From Flaviflexus ciconiae (lineage in GTDB: Bacteria; Actinomycetota; Actinomycetes; Actinomycetales; Actinomycetaceae): a stretch of 64,000 nt of DNA. The stretch lies in NCBI RefSeq assembly GCF_003971195.1, contig NZ_CP034593.1, forward strand, positions 1,612,001 to 1,676,000. The letters run 5' to 3'. The translations under genes were made by a program, and so were the position numbers. The notes beneath the pieces are model-generated. The model made no database searches. It was not told the DNA's origin and saw only the letters and a program-made list of their open reading frames with translations. How positions within the stretch are numbered: the first letter of the stretch is position 1; every line of letters begins with the position of its first letter. This document shows, in pieces, positions 46,925-56,096 of the stretch.

Positions 46925-47620
46925 TCATTCGGGCTTCGTAGCCCTGTGCAGGGCAACGATTCCTCCGGAGAGGTTTCGGTATTCAACATTTCGCCAACCG
47001 GCCTCCTGGACGCGCTTCGCAAACGCCTCCTGGCTCGGCCAGTCGAGAATCGATTCCGCGAGGTAGTCGTAGGCCTCAGAATCCGAGGACACAAGCGTAG
47101 AAAGCGTCGGCAGGGCCGTGCCGAGGTAGAAGTTATAGAGCGCTCGGAACGGTTTCCACGTGGGCGTCGAGAACTCGTTGACAACCAGGGTGCCACCGGG
47201 GCGAACAATGCGAAGCATCTCCCGCAGGGCCAGATCCGGGTCATTGACGTTACGCAGGCCGTACGAGATGGTCACCGCATCAAACGTACCGTCCGCAAAG
47301 GGCAGGGCTGTCGCATCGCCGGCAATGAAGTCCATATCGGGCTGGCGCTGCTTACCGACGGTGACCATGCCGATCGAGAAGTCGAGCGCAACGGTCTCCG
47401 CCCCAGCATTCTTGTACACCTCGGTGGACGTGCCGGTTCCGGCCGCAATATCAAGGATCTTCATACCGGTGGTAATCCGCAGGGCCTCGCGGACAGCCGC
47501 CCGCCATACGTACACCTGCCCCATGGACAGAACGGTATTGGTGATGTCGTAACGCTTGGCGACATCATCGAACATACCCGCCACATCGCGCGGGTCTTTC
47601 TTCAGGGTGGCTCGACTCAT
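46925..47620 (-). CDS. menG: demethylmenaquinone methyltransferase
   Basis: 231 residues from ATG 47620; the protein then begins [18 protein letters not shown], the usual start of actinobacterial MenG/UbiE. It makes the last ring methylation of menaquinone with SAM. Motifs are [16 protein letters not shown] (SAM site), [20 protein letters not shown] and [18 protein letters not shown]. It is divergent from menF with 39 bases between the starts. Confidence 0.94.
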   Translation of the reverse strand: MSRATLKKDPRDVAGMFDDVAKRYDITNTVLSMGQVYVWRAAVREALRITTGMKILDIAAGTGTSTEVYKNAGAETVALDFSIGMVTVGKQRQPDMDFIAGDATALPFADGTFDAVTISYGLRNVNDPDLALREMLRIVRPGGTLVVNEFSTPTWKPFRALYNFYLGTALPTLSTLVSSDSEAYDYLAESILDWPSQEAFAKRVQEAGWRNVEYRNLSGGIVALHRATKPE

Positions 47621-47645
47621 ATCTCCATTATGGACCCATACCAAG

Positions 47646-47659
47646 TATGCTTTTTGCTT
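47646..47659 (+). promoter_or_regulatory. -10 box of menF, leaderless
   Basis: TATGCT at 47646-47651 is eight bases before the GTG at 47660. There is no ribosome binding site, so transcription probably starts at or next to the start codon. The region is shared with divergent menG. Confidence 0.45.
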
Positions 47660-48889
47660 GTGTCCGACCTAACCCGACTTTTCGCATTCACGCGGCAGGC
47701 CGCTTCCCGGCCGAGCCCCGGGGATATCCCGCATCCCCGAAAGAACCTCATGTGGGTCACAGCCACGGGCGGCATGGTCGGATGGGGAGAGGCCGCGGTC
47801 GGTACATTTGAAGGGCCCGACCGCTTTACTGCGGCTCAGCGCTGGTTCGATGACATCATTGCCGCCGCCATCATCGACGATCCGGTGGCCCGCCCCGGCA
47901 CCGGCCTCACGGCGTTTGGAACCTTTTCTTTCTCGGACACCTCCGCCGACATTTCGACCGTGACAATCCCACAGAGGATTCTTGGCTGGGACAGCGACGG
48001 TGCCTGGGAAACAGTAATTTCGACGGACCAAAACTCCAATATCACAGCCGAGCCCATTGAGCCAATCGGTGATTTCGGACACGTCGACTGGTCGGCGGGG
48101 CACCTGGATGAGGATGGTTTCACCTCGGCGGTCGCGGAAACCGTTGAACTTCTGGCCCGTGGAGAAGCAAAAAAGGTCGTGCTGGCCCGCGACATCGACA
48201 TCGTTTCCGAATTCCCCATGGACGAGAGACTCCTCGTCGCCAAGCTGACCCGGGCCTTCCCCTCCACATGGACCTACCTGGTTTCGGGAATGATCGGAGC
48301 AACGCCCGAAATGTTGGCCTCCGTTCGCGACGGCCACCTCACCACCCGCGTCCTCGCAGGATCCTGGCCCACCACGCAGGGGCAAGAAGCGGCAGAATAT
48401 GCGCTCCGCTCTTCCGCGAAGGACATTGCCGAGCACCGTTACGCTTCCGACTCGGTCCTCCACGCACTCGACATTCAGGCCTCCGGCCCGGTCCGTGCCA
48501 ACGGCCCCACCATCCTGCATCTGCCCAACGTCGTTCACCTCGCAACAGATTTCGAAGCTGACTTAGCAGCGGGTTGGACGGGGCTGACCGCAGCCGGTGC
48601 CATGCATCCCACCGCGGCAGTCGGTGGCACCCCCACCGATACGGCCCTCGAGGTCATCGACCGGATCGAGGCCCTCGACCGGGGCCGCTACGCGGCACCC
48701 GTGGGCTGGATGGATTCGTCCGGTAACAGCGACTGGGCGCTCGCCCTGCGATGTGCACAGCTGGATCAGAACGATCCCCACCGCGCCCGTGCCTTCGCCG
48801 GCGGCGGCATCATGGAACGCTCCGTCCCCCAGCAGGAACTCGCCGAAACCGAAGCGAAGTTCTCCGCGATCCTCAAAGCCTTCGAATAG
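47660..48889 (+). CDS. menF: isochorismate synthase
   Basis: 409 residues from GTG 47660; the frame is open back to 46769 but overlaps menG antisense. It isomerises chorismate to isochorismate, the first committed step of menaquinone. Chorismate-binding motifs are [16 protein letters not shown], the [13 protein letters not shown] block, [12 protein letters not shown] and [17 protein letters not shown] siderophore or salicylate role is formally possible, but menG is divergent and menD, menC, menB, menE and menA lie nearby. Confidence 0.9.
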   Translation: MSDLTRLFAFTRQAASRPSPGDIPHPRKNLMWVTATGGMVGWGEAAVGTFEGPDRFTAAQRWFDDIIAAAIIDDPVARPGTGLTAFGTFSFSDTSADISTVTIPQRILGWDSDGAWETVISTDQNSNITAEPIEPIGDFGHVDWSAGHLDEDGFTSAVAETVELLARGEAKKVVLARDIDIVSEFPMDERLLVAKLTRAFPSTWTYLVSGMIGATPEMLASVRDGHLTTRVLAGSWPTTQGQEAAEYALRSSAKDIAEHRYASDSVLHALDIQASGPVRANGPTILHLPNVVHLATDFEADLAAGWTGLTAAGAMHPTAAVGGTPTDTALEVIDRIEALDRGRYAAPVGWMDSSGNSDWALALRCAQLDQNDPHRARAFAGGGIMERSVPQQELAETEAKFSAILKAFE

Positions 48890-49063
48890 CGAGAGCTTCA
48901 CGGTGCTCGACAGAGCCCACGCAACCGGGGCGGCCGGTCGGTTCAATCGGAAACCTTTCCTCGCTATTATTTCTTTGACACCTCCGGTGGGCAACGATGC
49001 TCGCTGAACCCGGTATGGCACCCGCCAGACTCGTGCTTATCCGGCCCGACAGACGTTAGGACA

Positions 49064-49240
49064 ATGATGATGACCGAGAAGCCCGCGCGTTCCGCCCGCC
49101 AGTCCGAGGCCGCCGCCCGCAATGCCAAGATTCGGCAGGAGAAGCGGAAGAAGCAGGAGAAGCGTCGCAAACTCACAATCGGCATTGGCACCATCATCGC
49201 CATCGCTGCCCTCGTCGCCTTCTTCGTGTTCGTTTTCTGA
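49064..49240 (+). CDS. small membrane protein with basic coiled-coil head
   Basis: 58 residues from the first of three consecutive ATG codons (49064, 49067, 49070). Residues 1-36 are highly charged with repeated Lys/Arg/Glu (AKIRQEKRKKQEKRRK), followed by one hydrophobic helix of about 20 residues ending VAFFVFVF. The layout predicts a single-pass, N-in tail-anchored protein. I recognise no family. TTAGGACA precedes the start. A strong terminator follows, which supports a real transcription unit. Confidence 0.55.
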   Translation: MMMTEKPARSARQSEAAARNAKIRQEKRKKQEKRRKLTIGIGTIIAIAALVAFFVFVF

Positions 49241-49286
49241 CGCCCACCTCCCATCCCCGTAGTCCGGTAGGGAAATCAGCCCGTGT

Positions 49287-49306
49287 TTCCGACACTCATG
49301 TCGGAA
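49287..49306. repeat. short hairpin before the shared terminator
   Basis: TTCCGACA at 49287-49294 pairs perfectly with 49299-49306 around loop CTCA. It lies between the small membrane protein gene and the terminator at 49311. Confidence 0.5.
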
Positions 49307-49310
49307 CGCA

Positions 49311-49354
49311 GGAAGCCCCGCGCCTAGATCTGAATGATCATGCGCGGGGCTTCC
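49311..49354. terminator. bidirectional terminator between the small membrane protein gene and htrA
   Basis: Perfect 13-bp stem, GGAAGCCCCGCGC at 49311-49323 against 49342-49354, followed by CTTTTGG on the plus strand. It serves the plus-strand gene and could also stop minus-strand transcription from htrA. Confidence 0.85.
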
Positions 49355-49398
49355 CTTTTGGCTATGACGTCTTCCCGGTAGGTATCGGGGTGGTCTCT

Positions 49399-49534
49399 TC
49401 TGTTGAAGCAATGGGCCCGGTCTGTTGAAGCAATGGGCGCGGGCCTAGCCGGTTTGCCATCCACTTGCTAGCTAGCGGGTTTCGCTACTCCCGCGGGCGG
49501 GTTTGCTACTCCCCCTTCCGGGTTTGCTCCTCCC
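49399..49534. repeat. short direct repeats with a period near 22 bases
   Basis: TCTGTTGAAGCAATGGGC occurs twice, at 49399-49416 and 49421-49438. Further on, CGGGTTT(C)GCTACTCCC occurs three times with small changes, at 49476-49492, 49498-49513 and 49519-49534. Both sets have a period of 21-22 bases. They fill the 3' flank of htrA. The rest of 49241-49550 has no supported gene. Confidence 0.7.
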
Positions 49535-49550
49535 CCGTCCGGCTATTCCC

Positions 49551-51296
49551 TCATACCCAGAACGAGGTCGATCGTGTCCGTGCTTCCATCGCGGTACACC
49601 TCGAGGGCGATGGTCTCGCCGGGGCGTACTGGCGGACGTAGCCGGTCAGGGCGGTGTTGGAGGCGAGCTGGTCGCCGTTGATCGACAGAATCGCGTCGCC
49701 TGATGACAGTCCATACTGCTCTGCGGGAGATCCTGGCGAGACCTCAACGATTCGGGCACCCACGCGGGTTCCGGTCTCGGTGGACACTGCCTCGGACACC
49801 GTGGTCACACCAATGAAGGCGTGATCGACCGTGCCATCATCCATGAGGTCATCAACAACCCGGGTTACCAGGTCGACGGGGATGGCGAAGCCAAGGCCAA
49901 TCGACCCGGCACTGCCGCCGTCACTCGAGGTGAGGGAAGCAATCGAAGAGTTAATGCCGATCACCTCACCGGAGGCGTTGAACAGCGGGCCACCGGAGTT
50001 GCCGGGGTTGATCGCAGCATCGATCTGGATTGCGTTGGTAACAACCTGCTCGGACGTATCGTCCTCGCGGGTAACAACGGGTCGATCGAGTGCGGAAATG
50101 ATGCCGGTGGTGACCGTCGAAGAAAGACCCAGCGGGTTACCGATAGCAACAACGGGTTCGCCCACGATCAGATCCTCGGAGGATCCAAGCGTTGCGGGAG
50201 TGATGTCATCGGGAACCGTCTCTAGCTGGAGCACGGCAAGATCCGTTGAGGCATCGGATCCAATAACCTCAGCCGGAATGATCTGACCGTTGGAGAGGGT
50301 CACCTGGATCTGCCTAGCTCCGGCAATGACGTGATGATTCGTCACGATGTGGCCGTCGGCGTCGATAATGACACCGGACCCGGTCGATCCTGAGGTGGAC
50401 GTCATGACGTCAATGGCCACGACCGAGGGCTGCACTTCTTGCGCAACCTGGGACCAGTTCACGCCATTGTCCGACGCTACGGTCCGGATCTCAGTCGTCG
50501 GTTCAGACGTCGCGCTCGTTGATTCGTGCGGCTCGGACAGTCCATAGAAAAGTCCGGCGCCACCCGCACCGCCAATGAGGCCAGCGACAAGCGCAAGGGC
50601 GGCGGTTCCCGCCACTCCCCTCTTTGCCTTCCGCTTCGGTGGTTCATTCCAGGAACCCTGACCGTAGGACGGGCCGTAGCCGTTTCCGGTGGGACCGTTC
50701 GGACCCAATGGGCCAGCCGGAGCGGGACCCGACATCCCGACATACCGAGCGTTCGTGCCGCGCGGTGCCCCGTAGTGCGCTCCCTGGGGTCGACCAGCAC
50801 CCGGCGCGGATCCAGCGTGGGGCGTCGAGTTGCTCATCGGCGCCAGTCCAGCGTGTGCCTGACCGGTCTGCGGGACGGAACCCGCCCTGTCACCGCCGAG
50901 GCGCGAAGCAGGAGCTGACATCGGTAGCGCACCACCCTGGGTGGACGGGCCAACCGGGCGATGCCCCTGGCCCTGCACCCCCTGAGCTGAATCAGCTTGA
51001 AAACCGTGGGCCGATGCCAAGTTGTTTGCCGACCGTGCGGTATATCCGCCGGATCGTTCGCCGGGCTGCCAGGACGTGCGCTGCTGGGGATCCGCGCCGG
51101 TTGCCGGAGCCAAGGGCGTTGCCCGGTCGGCATGATCCGGCTTCGGGGCGAAGCGCCGAGTGTCATCATCGGTATGCGGCGCGTCCGACGGGGCCTGTGG
51201 TTTGTCGGGGCTTGCTTCGCTCCGCGGCTGCTGCCCGCCCGATCCCTCGCCGAGCCATCCGCTCGTATTCCACCGCCCGTTGTCGTTCTCGCTCAC
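49551..51296 (-). CDS. htrA: HtrA/DegP-type membrane serine protease with PDZ domain, frameshifted end
   Basis: 581 residues as read from GTG 51296, behind AGAAGGGAAT. A Pro/Ser/Gly-rich cytoplasmic region of about 225 residues precedes one membrane helix (TAALALVAGLIGGAGGAGLFYG), then an extracellular trypsin-like domain with the triad in VTNHHVIAG, SDASTDLAVL and NPGNSGGPLFN, and a PDZ domain. It degrades damaged exported proteins. The last 22 residues are out of frame: one missing base near 49617-49625 would restore a normal PDZ ending (IALEVYRDGSTDTIDLVLG) that stops at 49543. Error or mutation cannot be told apart here. Confidence 0.9.
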   Translation of the reverse strand: MSENDNGRWNTSGWLGEGSGGQQPRSEASPDKPQAPSDAPHTDDDTRRFAPKPDHADRATPLAPATGADPQQRTSWQPGERSGGYTARSANNLASAHGFQADSAQGVQGQGHRPVGPSTQGGALPMSAPASRLGGDRAGSVPQTGQAHAGLAPMSNSTPHAGSAPGAGRPQGAHYGAPRGTNARYVGMSGPAPAGPLGPNGPTGNGYGPSYGQGSWNEPPKRKAKRGVAGTAALALVAGLIGGAGGAGLFYGLSEPHESTSATSEPTTEIRTVASDNGVNWSQVAQEVQPSVVAIDVMTSTSGSTGSGVIIDADGHIVTNHHVIAGARQIQVTLSNGQIIPAEVIGSDASTDLAVLQLETVPDDITPATLGSSEDLIVGEPVVAIGNPLGLSSTVTTGIISALDRPVVTREDDTSEQVVTNAIQIDAAINPGNSGGPLFNASGEVIGINSSIASLTSSDGGSAGSIGLGFAIPVDLVTRVVDDLMDDGTVDHAFIGVTTVSEAVSTETGTRVGARIVEVSPGSPAEQYGLSSGDAILSINGDQLASNTALTGYVRQYAPARPSPSRCTAMEARTRSTSFWV

Positions 51297-51362
51297 AGTT
51301 CCGATTCCCTTCTGTTGGTCTTGATACTGCCCTAGTTAAACGCGCGGTTCTGCTAAATCGCT

Positions 51363-53021
51363 TCAGGGAGTCTGAACAGACTCTGGGCCACCGGCCGCCT
51401 TTGCCGCCTCAAAAGCCATGGCCCGCGCCAGTTCTGTCCGTTTTGCTCGAACCTCAGTGACCGGTCGCTCGCAGGCAACGCGAATGACCCTGCCAGCGGG
51501 CGGTAGCGCAAGGACCTCGGTAAGGTGCTGCCGGTCGGTTACCTCGACCGCTTCCCAACCAAAGGCACGAGCCGCACCAGGGATATCGAGGGATTTAGCG
51601 GTGCGGAAGACGCGTTCGAACGTATCCGCGTAGCGGTCCTGTCCGTGCTCGAGGGTGGCGAAGATCCCGCCACCCGAATCGTCGATAACCACAATGTCGG
51701 CCGCGGGTTCGTCCTGTCCGCGGGTGAGCACGAGCCCACCAAGGTCGTGGATAAAGGTGAGGTCGCCAACCGCGACCTTCATGGGCCCCAGAATTTTTGC
51801 CATGCCCCGGGTGGTCGACATCGTTCCGTCGATGCCAGCAAGCCCGCGGTTGGCATGGAAAACAGCATCGGGGTGACCTGCCAGCAGGTCAACATCCCGA
51901 ATAACGTTCGAGGCACCGAGGAACCACTGCCCCGGAGCATCGGCGATCACGGCGGCGGCTCCCAAAGCGTCCAGGTCATTGCCAAGCAGGTCCCTGCCCG
52001 CCTTCCAGGCGGCCTCCCCCGCCCGTTGCCAGCGAGCCAGCCACCGCGGCTGGGGAGCTATCTCGGGCATAACCTCCACGACCCGGCCAACCCTGCCTGG
52101 GTCCGTCGGGACCGGGTCGTTAGCGACGGTAATGACCTCGATGTCGGAGCGGGAGATCAGCTGTGTGACGGGGCGGGAAAGAGTCGGGTGCCCGACGACA
52201 ATGACGCGCTCGATGTCGTTGGCGAAAACGTCGGCAAGAATTCGTCCCGCCGGAACGGCCTCTGCGAGGTTGCGTTCACCGCAGGCGGGTTCCGCAATGA
52301 TCGGAACTGTCCCTGCCCCGGCCCTGCCCAGTATTTCGGCGTACGGCGTTCCCGGACCTGCCACGATCACGGTGGAGCGATCATCAAGACGCTCGGGCTC
52401 GATACCCTGCCCACTCACGCTTGTCCGATTGCTTGCTCGCGCCTCGAGCGCACGGACGTCGCCGTTGAACGCCCCCCTGGTTGGGATCGCATCGAAGACG
52501 GCCCCCTCGGGGTTGAGAGGGTTTTCGAACGAGACGTTGATGTGAACGGGACCGTTCCACGACAGACCGACGAGCCTGCCGATTTGCTCGGGGTCGGCAA
52601 TGATCTGCTCGGCCGTCAGATCGGCCTGACCTACAAGGTTCGGGCCAAGAATACCGACCTGGTTCGTTGTCTGGTTGGCCCCGCTCCCCCGCATCCACTC
52701 CGGCCGGTCGGCTGTGAGTGCTATGAAGGGGACGCCGGAATGGTAGGCCTCGACGGCCGCCGGGTGGAGGTTGGCCACCGCGGATCCGGAGGTCGTGACA
52801 ACGGGCGCAGGAATTCCGCTTGCTCGGCCAATACCGAGAGCAACAAATGCGGCGACGCGCTCATCGGTTTCGACGTGGAGTGTGATGGCTCCGGCTCGTT
52901 CCAGTTCGGCAAGTCCATACGCCAACGGCGCTGATCGTGACCCGGGACAGAGAACGACGTGCTCGATGCCGAGGGCGACGAGGCGAGAAAGAACAAGCTG
53001 TGCGGATTCTTGGGAGCTCAC
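51363..53021 (-). CDS. menD: SEPHCHC synthase (2-succinyl-5-enolpyruvyl-6-hydroxy-3-cyclohexene-1-carboxylate synthase)
   Basis: 552 residues from GTG 53021, with GGGAGGAG four bases upstream and overlapping the menC stop (GTGA). It joins isochorismate and 2-oxoglutarate using ThDP. Seen are HVVLCPGSRSAPLAYGLAE, the ThDP glutamate in HVETDERVAAF, LTADRPEWMRG and the ThDP/Mg region VIDDSGGGIFATLE. It competes with Kgd for 2-oxoglutarate. Confidence 0.95.
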   Translation of the reverse strand: MSSQESAQLVLSRLVALGIEHVVLCPGSRSAPLAYGLAELERAGAITLHVETDERVAAFVALGIGRASGIPAPVVTTSGSAVANLHPAAVEAYHSGVPFIALTADRPEWMRGSGANQTTNQVGILGPNLVGQADLTAEQIIADPEQIGRLVGLSWNGPVHINVSFENPLNPEGAVFDAIPTRGAFNGDVRALEARASNRTSVSGQGIEPERLDDRSTVIVAGPGTPYAEILGRAGAGTVPIIAEPACGERNLAEAVPAGRILADVFANDIERVIVVGHPTLSRPVTQLISRSDIEVITVANDPVPTDPGRVGRVVEVMPEIAPQPRWLARWQRAGEAAWKAGRDLLGNDLDALGAAAVIADAPGQWFLGASNVIRDVDLLAGHPDAVFHANRGLAGIDGTMSTTRGMAKILGPMKVAVGDLTFIHDLGGLVLTRGQDEPAADIVVIDDSGGGIFATLEHGQDRYADTFERVFRTAKSLDIPGAARAFGWEAVEVTDRQHLTEVLALPPAGRVIRVACERPVTEVRAKRTELARAMAFEAAKAAGGPESVQTP

Positions 53022-54007
53022 AGGGCTCCTCCCGTGAGAGCCGAGACATCTCTCGTGTCCTTCAGGTACTGCCACATGAGCTCAAGCCGCTTAGCCCAGC
53101 GTTCCTCCACGTCGGTTGGCGCGGGCTCCAGAGCATCGGGAACAGCTCTCCTCACCGGCAGGCTCCCATCATCTGGGAGGAGGCTGTCGGAAGCAACGTC
53201 CCGCTGGAACAGCTGAACGGTGGCGAGGCCACAGGCATGATCGAGCGCGGGGAGGGATGCCGCGAGCGCAACGCCCGATGCGATACCGATGGAGGATTCG
53301 AGGGCGGAGGACACCACCACCCTCATACCGATCTCCTCTGCGAGTTTCAGGCAGGCTCGCACACCGCCGAGAGGCTGCACTTTGACGATGATGAGGTCGG
53401 CCGCTTCCTGACGGGCCACCTCGTAGGGGTCTTCCGCGCGGCGGATCGACTCATCGGCAGCGATGGGAACGTTGACGGCCCTGCGGACCCGTGCGAGATC
53501 ATCCACGGACGCGACGGGTTGCTCTGCGTATTCGAGACCGCGGGCGGCCTTGTCCAGAAGTGGCAGTGCCTCGATGGCCTGCTCGGTGGTCCAGGCGGCG
53601 TTCGCATCGATTCGGATCTTGCCATCAAAGGATTCTCGTACGGCCGCAACCCTATTGAGGTCATCGTCGAGGCTCTGGCCTGTTTCTGCGACCTTGACCT
53701 TGGCGGTGTTGCAACCGCCCCTGCGGGCGATGATTTCGCGCGCTCGCTCGGGTGTTGTGGCGGGAACCGTGACGTTGACGGGAACGGAATCTCTCAGGGG
53801 GTTCGGGTAGGGCAGGCAGGCGGCTTCGAGGGCCGCGGCCAACCAATTCGAGGATTCTGGGATGCCGTAGTCCCAGAAGGGAGAGACCTCCGCCCAGCCC
53901 GCCGGGCCTTCAATGAGGAGGCCGTCGCGGGTGTCGAGGCGTCGGAACCGGGTCGTCAGCGGGGTGGAGTAGGCCCGGTGCGGGAGGGGGAAGCTGGTAG
54001 CTCGCAT
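53018..54007 (-). CDS. menC: o-succinylbenzoate synthase
   Basis: 329 residues from ATG 54007; ATG 54031 is in frame but lies upstream of the -10 box TACGCT, which is six bases before 54007. An enolase-superfamily enzyme that dehydrates SHCHC. The second-shell lysine motif AKVKVAE, metal ligand strings IRIDANAAWT and PIAADESI, and the catalytic lysine in IIVKVQPLGG are visible. It is coupled to menD. Confidence 0.92.
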   Translation of the reverse strand: MRATSFPLPHRAYSTPLTTRFRRLDTRDGLLIEGPAGWAEVSPFWDYGIPESSNWLAAALEAACLPYPNPLRDSVPVNVTVPATTPERAREIIARRGGCNTAKVKVAETGQSLDDDLNRVAAVRESFDGKIRIDANAAWTTEQAIEALPLLDKAARGLEYAEQPVASVDDLARVRRAVNVPIAADESIRRAEDPYEVARQEAADLIIVKVQPLGGVRACLKLAEEIGMRVVVSSALESSIGIASGVALAASLPALDHACGLATVQLFQRDVASDSLLPDDGSLPVRRAVPDALEPAPTDVEERWAKRLELMWQYLKDTRDVSALTGGAL

Positions 54008-54013
54008 GGTGTA

Positions 54014-54034
54014 AGCGTAGCGAAGTGGCACAAT
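54014..54034. promoter_or_regulatory. divergent -10 boxes of menC and menB
   Basis: On the minus strand TACGCT (54019-54014) lies six bases before the menC ATG. On the plus strand CACAAT (54029-54034) lies six bases before the menB ATG. No ribosome binding site precedes either gene. The two start codons are only 33 bases apart, so the promoters overlap and both messages are probably leaderless. Confidence 0.5.
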
Positions 54035-54040
54035 AGCGCC

Positions 54041-55021
54041 ATGACGCTTTCACTTCCCGTGTCCGTATCCGAGACGTTTGATCCCACTAAGTGGCGTCTC
54101 GTTGAAGGATTCGAGTTCACCGATATCACCTACCATCGCGGAGTCGAGCGGAGCTCCGACGGCAACACGATCACGAGCGAGCGGGATCTGCCGATCGTCC
54201 GTATTGCTTTTGATCGTCCCGAGGTCCGTAACGCGTTCCGTCCCGAGACGGTCGATGAACTGTACCGGGCACTCGACCACGCCCGGCTCACCCCCGACGT
54301 TGGTGCGATCATCCTGACGGGCAACGGCCCTTCTGCCAAGGACGGCGGGTGGGCGTTCTGCTCCGGTGGTGACCAGCGGATCCGCGGTAACGATGGCTAC
54401 CGTTACGACGGCGGTGAGACATCGGATGAACATGCGAAGACGCGCGACACGATCAACCCGGAGCGGGCCGGAAGGCTCCACATTCTTGAGGTGCAGCGCC
54501 TCATCCGGACGATGCCGAAGGTTGTTATTGCCGCGGTATCGGGATGGGCGGCGGGTGGCGGCCACTCCCTCAACGTCGTGTGCGACCTGTCGATTGCGTC
54601 GATTGAGCACGGCAAGTTCAAGCAGACGGATGCCAACGTGGGTTCTTTTGATGCTGGCTACGGTTCAGCCCTGCTCGCACGTCAGACAGGTGATAAGCGC
54701 GCCCGCGAGATCTTCTTCCTGGCCCGCGAATACTCCGCCGAGGACGCGGCCGCATGGGGTGTGGTCAACGAGGCCGTGCCGCACAGTGAGCTGGAGGAGA
54801 AGGCCTGGGAGTATGCCCAGATCGTCCTCACGAAGTCGCCTCAGGCGATTCGCATGCTGAAGTTCGCGTTCAACTTGCCGGACGATGGCATTGCCGGTCA
54901 GCAGGTGTTCGCCGGTGAGGCAACCCGCCTCGCCTACATGACAACCGAAGCGGCAGAGGGCCGGGATGCGTTCCTTGAGAAACGCGAACCGAACTGGTCT
55001 GACTTCCCGTACTACGCATGA
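54041..55021 (+). CDS. menB: 1,4-dihydroxy-2-naphthoyl-CoA synthase
   Basis: 326 residues from ATG 54041; the open frame upstream runs antisense through menC. A crotonase-fold enzyme that closes the naphthoate ring. Motifs are VRIAFDRPEVRNAFRPETV, FCSGGDQRIRG with the oxyanion loop, AVSGWAAGGGHSLNVVCDL and TDANVGSFDAGYGSALLAR. The C-terminal EKREPNWSDFPYYA ending is typical of MenB. It overlaps menE by four bases. Confidence 0.96.
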   Translation: MTLSLPVSVSETFDPTKWRLVEGFEFTDITYHRGVERSSDGNTITSERDLPIVRIAFDRPEVRNAFRPETVDELYRALDHARLTPDVGAIILTGNGPSAKDGGWAFCSGGDQRIRGNDGYRYDGGETSDEHAKTRDTINPERAGRLHILEVQRLIRTMPKVVIAAVSGWAAGGGHSLNVVCDLSIASIEHGKFKQTDANVGSFDAGYGSALLARQTGDKRAREIFFLAREYSAEDAAAWGVVNEAVPHSELEEKAWEYAQIVLTKSPQAIRMLKFAFNLPDDGIAGQQVFAGEATRLAYMTTEAAEGRDAFLEKREPNWSDFPYYA

Positions 55022-56094
55022 TCCTTGAAGGCGGGACGGACCCCGACAGTATTGAGCGCCTCGCGCACGCGGCGGCGCACTCCCTTTCCACCCATCGGTC
55101 CGGTGAAAACCCGGAACCGATCCTCCTGGTTGAGCCGGGCGCAGAGAACGTCGAAGACGTCAACCCTCGGCTCGGCACTGCCTTTATTTTGCGCACCTCC
55201 GGCTCCACCACGGGCACCGGCAAGCTCGTTGAACTCCCCTGGGAGTCCATCATTGCCTCAGCAGAAGCCACCAACCGGTCGCTCGGCGGCCCCGGCCGCT
55301 GGCTAGCGTCTCTGCCCGTACATCACGTGGCCGGCCTACAAACGGTTCTCCGGTCCGTCATTGAGGGCCTGTCGCCGCACCCCTACCAGCTTGGCGATCC
55401 CCTGCCCGAGGGCAGGACCTACCTGTCGCTGGTACCCACGCAGCTACGCAGAGCCTTGCGCGACAGAACGGTCACCGAGCAGCTCCGCAAGGTCGACGCG
55501 ATTCTCGTTGGCGGTCAAGCCACTCCCGGGTCGCTTCTCGACGAGGGAAGGGCAGCTGGTCTCAACCTGGTGACGACATACGGCATGACGGAAACATGCG
55601 GCGGTTGCGTGTATGACGGGCTCCCAATCGGTAATACGGGACTCGCGATCGAAGACGGCCGCATCATCATCGAAAGCCCCGTCGTGGCCCTCGGCTACGT
55701 CGGCGGACCCGCGTTCAATGGCAGGTTCGTGACGAACGACGCCGGGCGGATCACCGACCGGCTCACGATCCTGGGGCGCATTGACGACGCGATCACAACC
55801 GGCGGGATGACAATCATGCCGACCCTCCTCGAAGACCTCGTTGCTTCCCTGTTCGGCCAGGCTTCAATCGCCTCCGGAATTCCCGACCCCGAATGGGGAG
55901 AAAAGCTGGTTCTCGTCACCGAAGCATCCATGAACACGAAGGAGCTACGCTCCGCGGCGAAGGAGAAACTCGGGGTGGAATACGCCCCGAAGGACGTGAT
56001 CTCCCTTGCTGAACTGGGCCTCGACGCCTTTCCCCTGAAAGACTCCGGTAAAATAGACCGGCGCACACTCGCGCAGATTCTTCAGAAGGGATAG
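55018..56094 (+). CDS. menE: o-succinylbenzoate-CoA ligase
   Basis: 358 residues, the compact actinobacterial form; typical MenE from other bacteria is 450-490. An ANL-superfamily enzyme activating OSB with ATP and CoA. The P-loop is RTSGSTTGTGKLVEL, the A5 motif TTYGMTETCGGCVYDG, the hinge GRIDDAITTGGM and the C-terminal lysine in DSGKIDRRTL. Coupled to menB (ATGA), two bases before menA. Confidence 0.94.
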   Translation: MILEGGTDPDSIERLAHAAAHSLSTHRSGENPEPILLVEPGAENVEDVNPRLGTAFILRTSGSTTGTGKLVELPWESIIASAEATNRSLGGPGRWLASLPVHHVAGLQTVLRSVIEGLSPHPYQLGDPLPEGRTYLSLVPTQLRRALRDRTVTEQLRKVDAILVGGQATPGSLLDEGRAAGLNLVTTYGMTETCGGCVYDGLPIGNTGLAIEDGRIIIESPVVALGYVGGPAFNGRFVTNDAGRITDRLTILGRIDDAITTGGMTIMPTLLEDLVASLFGQASIASGIPDPEWGEKLVLVTEASMNTKELRSAAKEKLGVEYAPKDVISLAELGLDAFPLKDSGKIDRRTLAQILQKG

Positions 56095-56096
56095 TC

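Noticed and set aside
46769..47659. N-terminal extension of the menF frame
   Set aside because: It runs antisense through menG. GTG 47660 with a -10 box eight bases upstream gives a normal-length isochorismate synthase.
49399..49534. CRISPR-like array
   Set aside because: Only two and three short, uneven repeats, spacers of 4-6 bases, and no cas genes.
49600..49640. Programmed frameshift in htrA
   Set aside because: No slippery heptamer or downstream structure is evident, and the position at the very end of the protein fits a simple indel or read error better.
51525..52934. 469-codon open frame on the plus strand
   Set aside because: Antisense to menD; shadow frame.
52937..54040. N-terminal extension of the menB frame
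   Set aside because: It runs antisense through menC; MenB proteins start at the ATG at 54041.
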